This document shows positions 6,139-7,580 of a DNA stretch of 7,580 nucleotides, one piece after another. The translations under genes were made by a program, and so were the position numbers. This DNA comes from Promethearchaeota archaeon (GTDB lineage Archaea; Asgardarchaeota; Lokiarchaeia; Sigynarchaeales; SOKP01): positions 1-7,580 of the forward strand of contig JAHLWV010000101.1 in the NCBI GenBank assembly GCA_019057735.1. The letters run 5' to 3'. The notes beneath the pieces were generated by a model. That model was given only the letters and a program-made list of their open reading frames with translations. It was not told the origin of the DNA and did not search any database. Every line of letters starts with the position of its first letter. Position 1 is the stretch's first letter.

Positions 6139-7521
6139 TTAATTTTCAAACTGAGGGAGCCATTCTTTTTCGGCAGCAAACATATCATCGACCATTTCTC
6201 TAATTTCTTTTGGAGAACACACGCTTGCCGTATTAGGATCGAGTAATACTGCGTGATAAATTTTTTCTCGATCTAATTCAAGAGCGCCTTCAACTGCCGC
6301 TTTTTGGACCATGATGTTTGATATACACAACGCTTGACAGATAGTAGGCAATTTTATTCCACCCTGTGGATGTAGTCCTTGATAATCAGCAAATACAGGT
6401 ACCTCGACACAGCAATCTTTTGGTAAATTTGTTATCAAACCGCCTTCTTTGTTAATTACATTACCATTAAACCTGAAAGGTTTATTCGTTTCTATTGCGT
6501 TTATAATGTGTGAAGCGTATTCATCGGTAGGGGCTTTTTTTAATTTAAGTATTTTTTTTTTAATTCGTCTATTTAGGCGTTTTTCTATTTTGTCTGCTTC
6601 AATGGTATCAAATCTTAATACTTCTCCGTGTATCAGGCTGTTATGGAAAGTTTCAGCACCTTTATATTGTTCGAGCAAACTTTTCCTTTTTCTGTAATAT
6701 GGTAAATATTCACTTAGATGCCCTGAGGATTCAGTCATAAAATATCCAGTAGCTTCCATCATATCCCAACGGATTTTTTCACTTCCAACTAATTCAGGGT
6801 TCTTTTTATAGGCTTCGTATAACAACGGATATATGTTTTTCCAAGTTTTATTTGGATCAGTAGGGTTTTTATACCATGCATTTAAGAACCAAGCCATGTG
6901 GTTGATTCCCGCACATAAATAACTGAAATCTACACGTTTTACACCTATCCAATGCTGTAATTGTGCTGCTGTTCCCTGTACGCCATGGCATAATCCTATA
7001 GTTGAATCGGGATTAATGGAATTAGCGTACCAAGTATTCATTGCCATTGGATTAGCATAGTTAAGTAACAAGGGTTTCAATTCAGAATTATAGCCAACTT
7101 CTTTGATTAATTCAACTATTTTCTTAAGCGCTGTGGATTGGCGTAAAAATCGAAATATTCCTCCTGGACCGAGAGTATCTCCTACACATTGAGTGACACC
7201 GTACTTAAATGGGATTTCTATATCGTGCCTAAAAGCATTTAGTCCACCCACATGAATAGCACTGATTAAATATTTAGCGTTAGTGATAGATTTCCTTAGA
7301 TCAGTTGTCTTTTCAAACGAAACGCCCTCCAACTTTTCTGGATTGGATTCCTTATACTTTAGCATTAACTTATACATTAAATCTAAACGAATCGGATCGA
7401 TATCCTCTAGACAAATGAGAGTATCCTCTCTTAGAGCAGGATGTGCCAGGATGTCAGTTAGGATATTATGCCCAAATACGATACTTCCGGCTCCAATCAT
7501 AGTAATTTTCAGATTTTTCAC
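6139..7521 (-). CDS. Glycoside hydrolase family 4 enzyme, alpha-galactosidase (MelA)-like
   Basis: This intact protein of 460 residues has the usual GH4 length. GH4 enzymes cleave glycosides through NAD+-dependent oxidation at C3 and elimination, using a divalent metal such as Mn2+. Visible marks are the N-terminal Rossmann dinucleotide site KITMIGAGSIVFG (5-17), GDTLGPGGIFR (114-124), NYANPM (154-159), the metal ligands Cys178-His179 in GLCHGVQGT and His208 in GINHMAWF, and ESSGHLSEYLPYYR (264-277). These resemble MelA most; alpha-galacturonidase or alpha-glucosidase specificity is not excluded. The start is GTG at 7521. An in-frame TAG lies immediately upstream, and the next Met (residue 8) would cut the NAD site. 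No signal peptide is seen, so it is cytoplasmic. It converges with a MelB-type transporter, which supports a role in alpha-galactoside use. Confidence 0.9.
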   Translation of the reverse strand: MKNLKITMIGAGSIVFGHNILTDILAHPALREDTLICLEDIDPIRLDLMYKLMLKYKESNPEKLEGVSFEKTTDLRKSITNAKYLISAIHVGGLNAFRHDIEIPFKYGVTQCVGDTLGPGGIFRFLRQSTALKKIVELIKEVGYNSELKPLLLNYANPMAMNTWYANSINPDSTIGLCHGVQGTAAQLQHWIGVKRVDFSYLCAGINHMAWFLNAWYKNPTDPNKTWKNIYPLLYEAYKKNPELVGSEKIRWDMMEATGYFMTESSGHLSEYLPYYRKRKSLLEQYKGAETFHNSLIHGEVLRFDTIEADKIEKRLNRRIKKKILKLKKAPTDEYASHIINAIETNKPFRFNGNVINKEGGLITNLPKDCCVEVPVFADYQGLHPQGGIKLPTICQALCISNIMVQKAAVEGALELDREKIYHAVLLDPNTASVCSPKEIREMVDDMFAAEKEWLPQFEN

Positions 7522-7540
7522 CTATAAAAAATTAAATTGA

Positions 7541-7552
7541 AATTTTAAATAT
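7541..7552 (-). promoter_or_regulatory. TATA-like box of the GH4 gene
   Basis: On the minus strand this reads atatttaaaatt, centred about 25 bp before the GTG start at 7521. The spacing fits an archaeal TATA box driving a leaderless transcript, and no Shine-Dalgarno sequence precedes the GTG. AT-richness makes chance occurrence possible. Confidence 0.4.
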
Positions 7553-7580
7553 TTAAGATAATAATAATTTAGCTAACAAA

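Noticed and set aside
6449..6697. 82-codon plus-strand frame inside the GH4 gene
   Set aside because: It is the antisense shadow of a well-supported enzyme gene. The same holds for the plus-strand frame at 7283-7540.

Overview
The window looks like a piece of a low-GC archaeal genome, most likely an Asgard archaeon of the Lokiarchaeota type. This rests on recognition, not a search. The signs are a membrane-anchored WD40-like propeller built from SSDGSYIAxGS repeats, a leucine-rich-repeat protein with an N-terminal domain I associate with Lokiarchaeal LRR proteins, TATA-like boxes about 25 bp upstream of start codons (leaderless style), few Shine-Dalgarno sites, and U-tract-like gene ends.

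Layout. (1) 1-1108 (+): the 3' part of a secreted or membrane-anchored eight-blade propeller gene. The frame is open to the left window edge and encodes a signal anchor, so the gene starts outside the window. (2) 1109-2017: a gene-poor stretch with a hairpin, a long polypyrimidine tract containing a mirror repeat, and two tandem 13-bp repeats. (3) 2018-3133: the most interesting locus. What first looks like three unrelated broken genes (+, -, +) becomes one continuous 371-codon gene if the 565 bp at 2153-2717 are flipped. Both junctions are then in frame, and the breakpoints lie in a short inverted repeat. (4) 3130-4395 (-): an intact LRR protein whose stop codon overlaps the stop of the preceding gene. 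(5) 4670-6084 (+): a GPH-family (MelB-type) sugar:cation symporter, broken by one TAA codon and one frameshift. (6) 6139-7521 (-): an intact family-4 glycoside hydrolase (NAD- and metal-dependent, MelA-like), convergent with the symporter.

How the parts relate. The symporter and the GH4 enzyme are adjacent and match the MelB/MelA pairing for uptake and hydrolysis of alpha-galactoside-like sugars. They converge, so they are not an operon, and the symporter is damaged in this copy. The propeller and LRR proteins are probably interaction scaffolds, one outside the membrane and one cytoplasmic. The inverted gene has no function I can name. It could be an intragenic DNA inversion (switch or scar) or a local mis-assembly, and reads across the two junctions would decide. 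The window has one inverted gene and one doubly damaged gene. It may therefore lie in a decaying accessory region, or the assembly may contain base-level errors.
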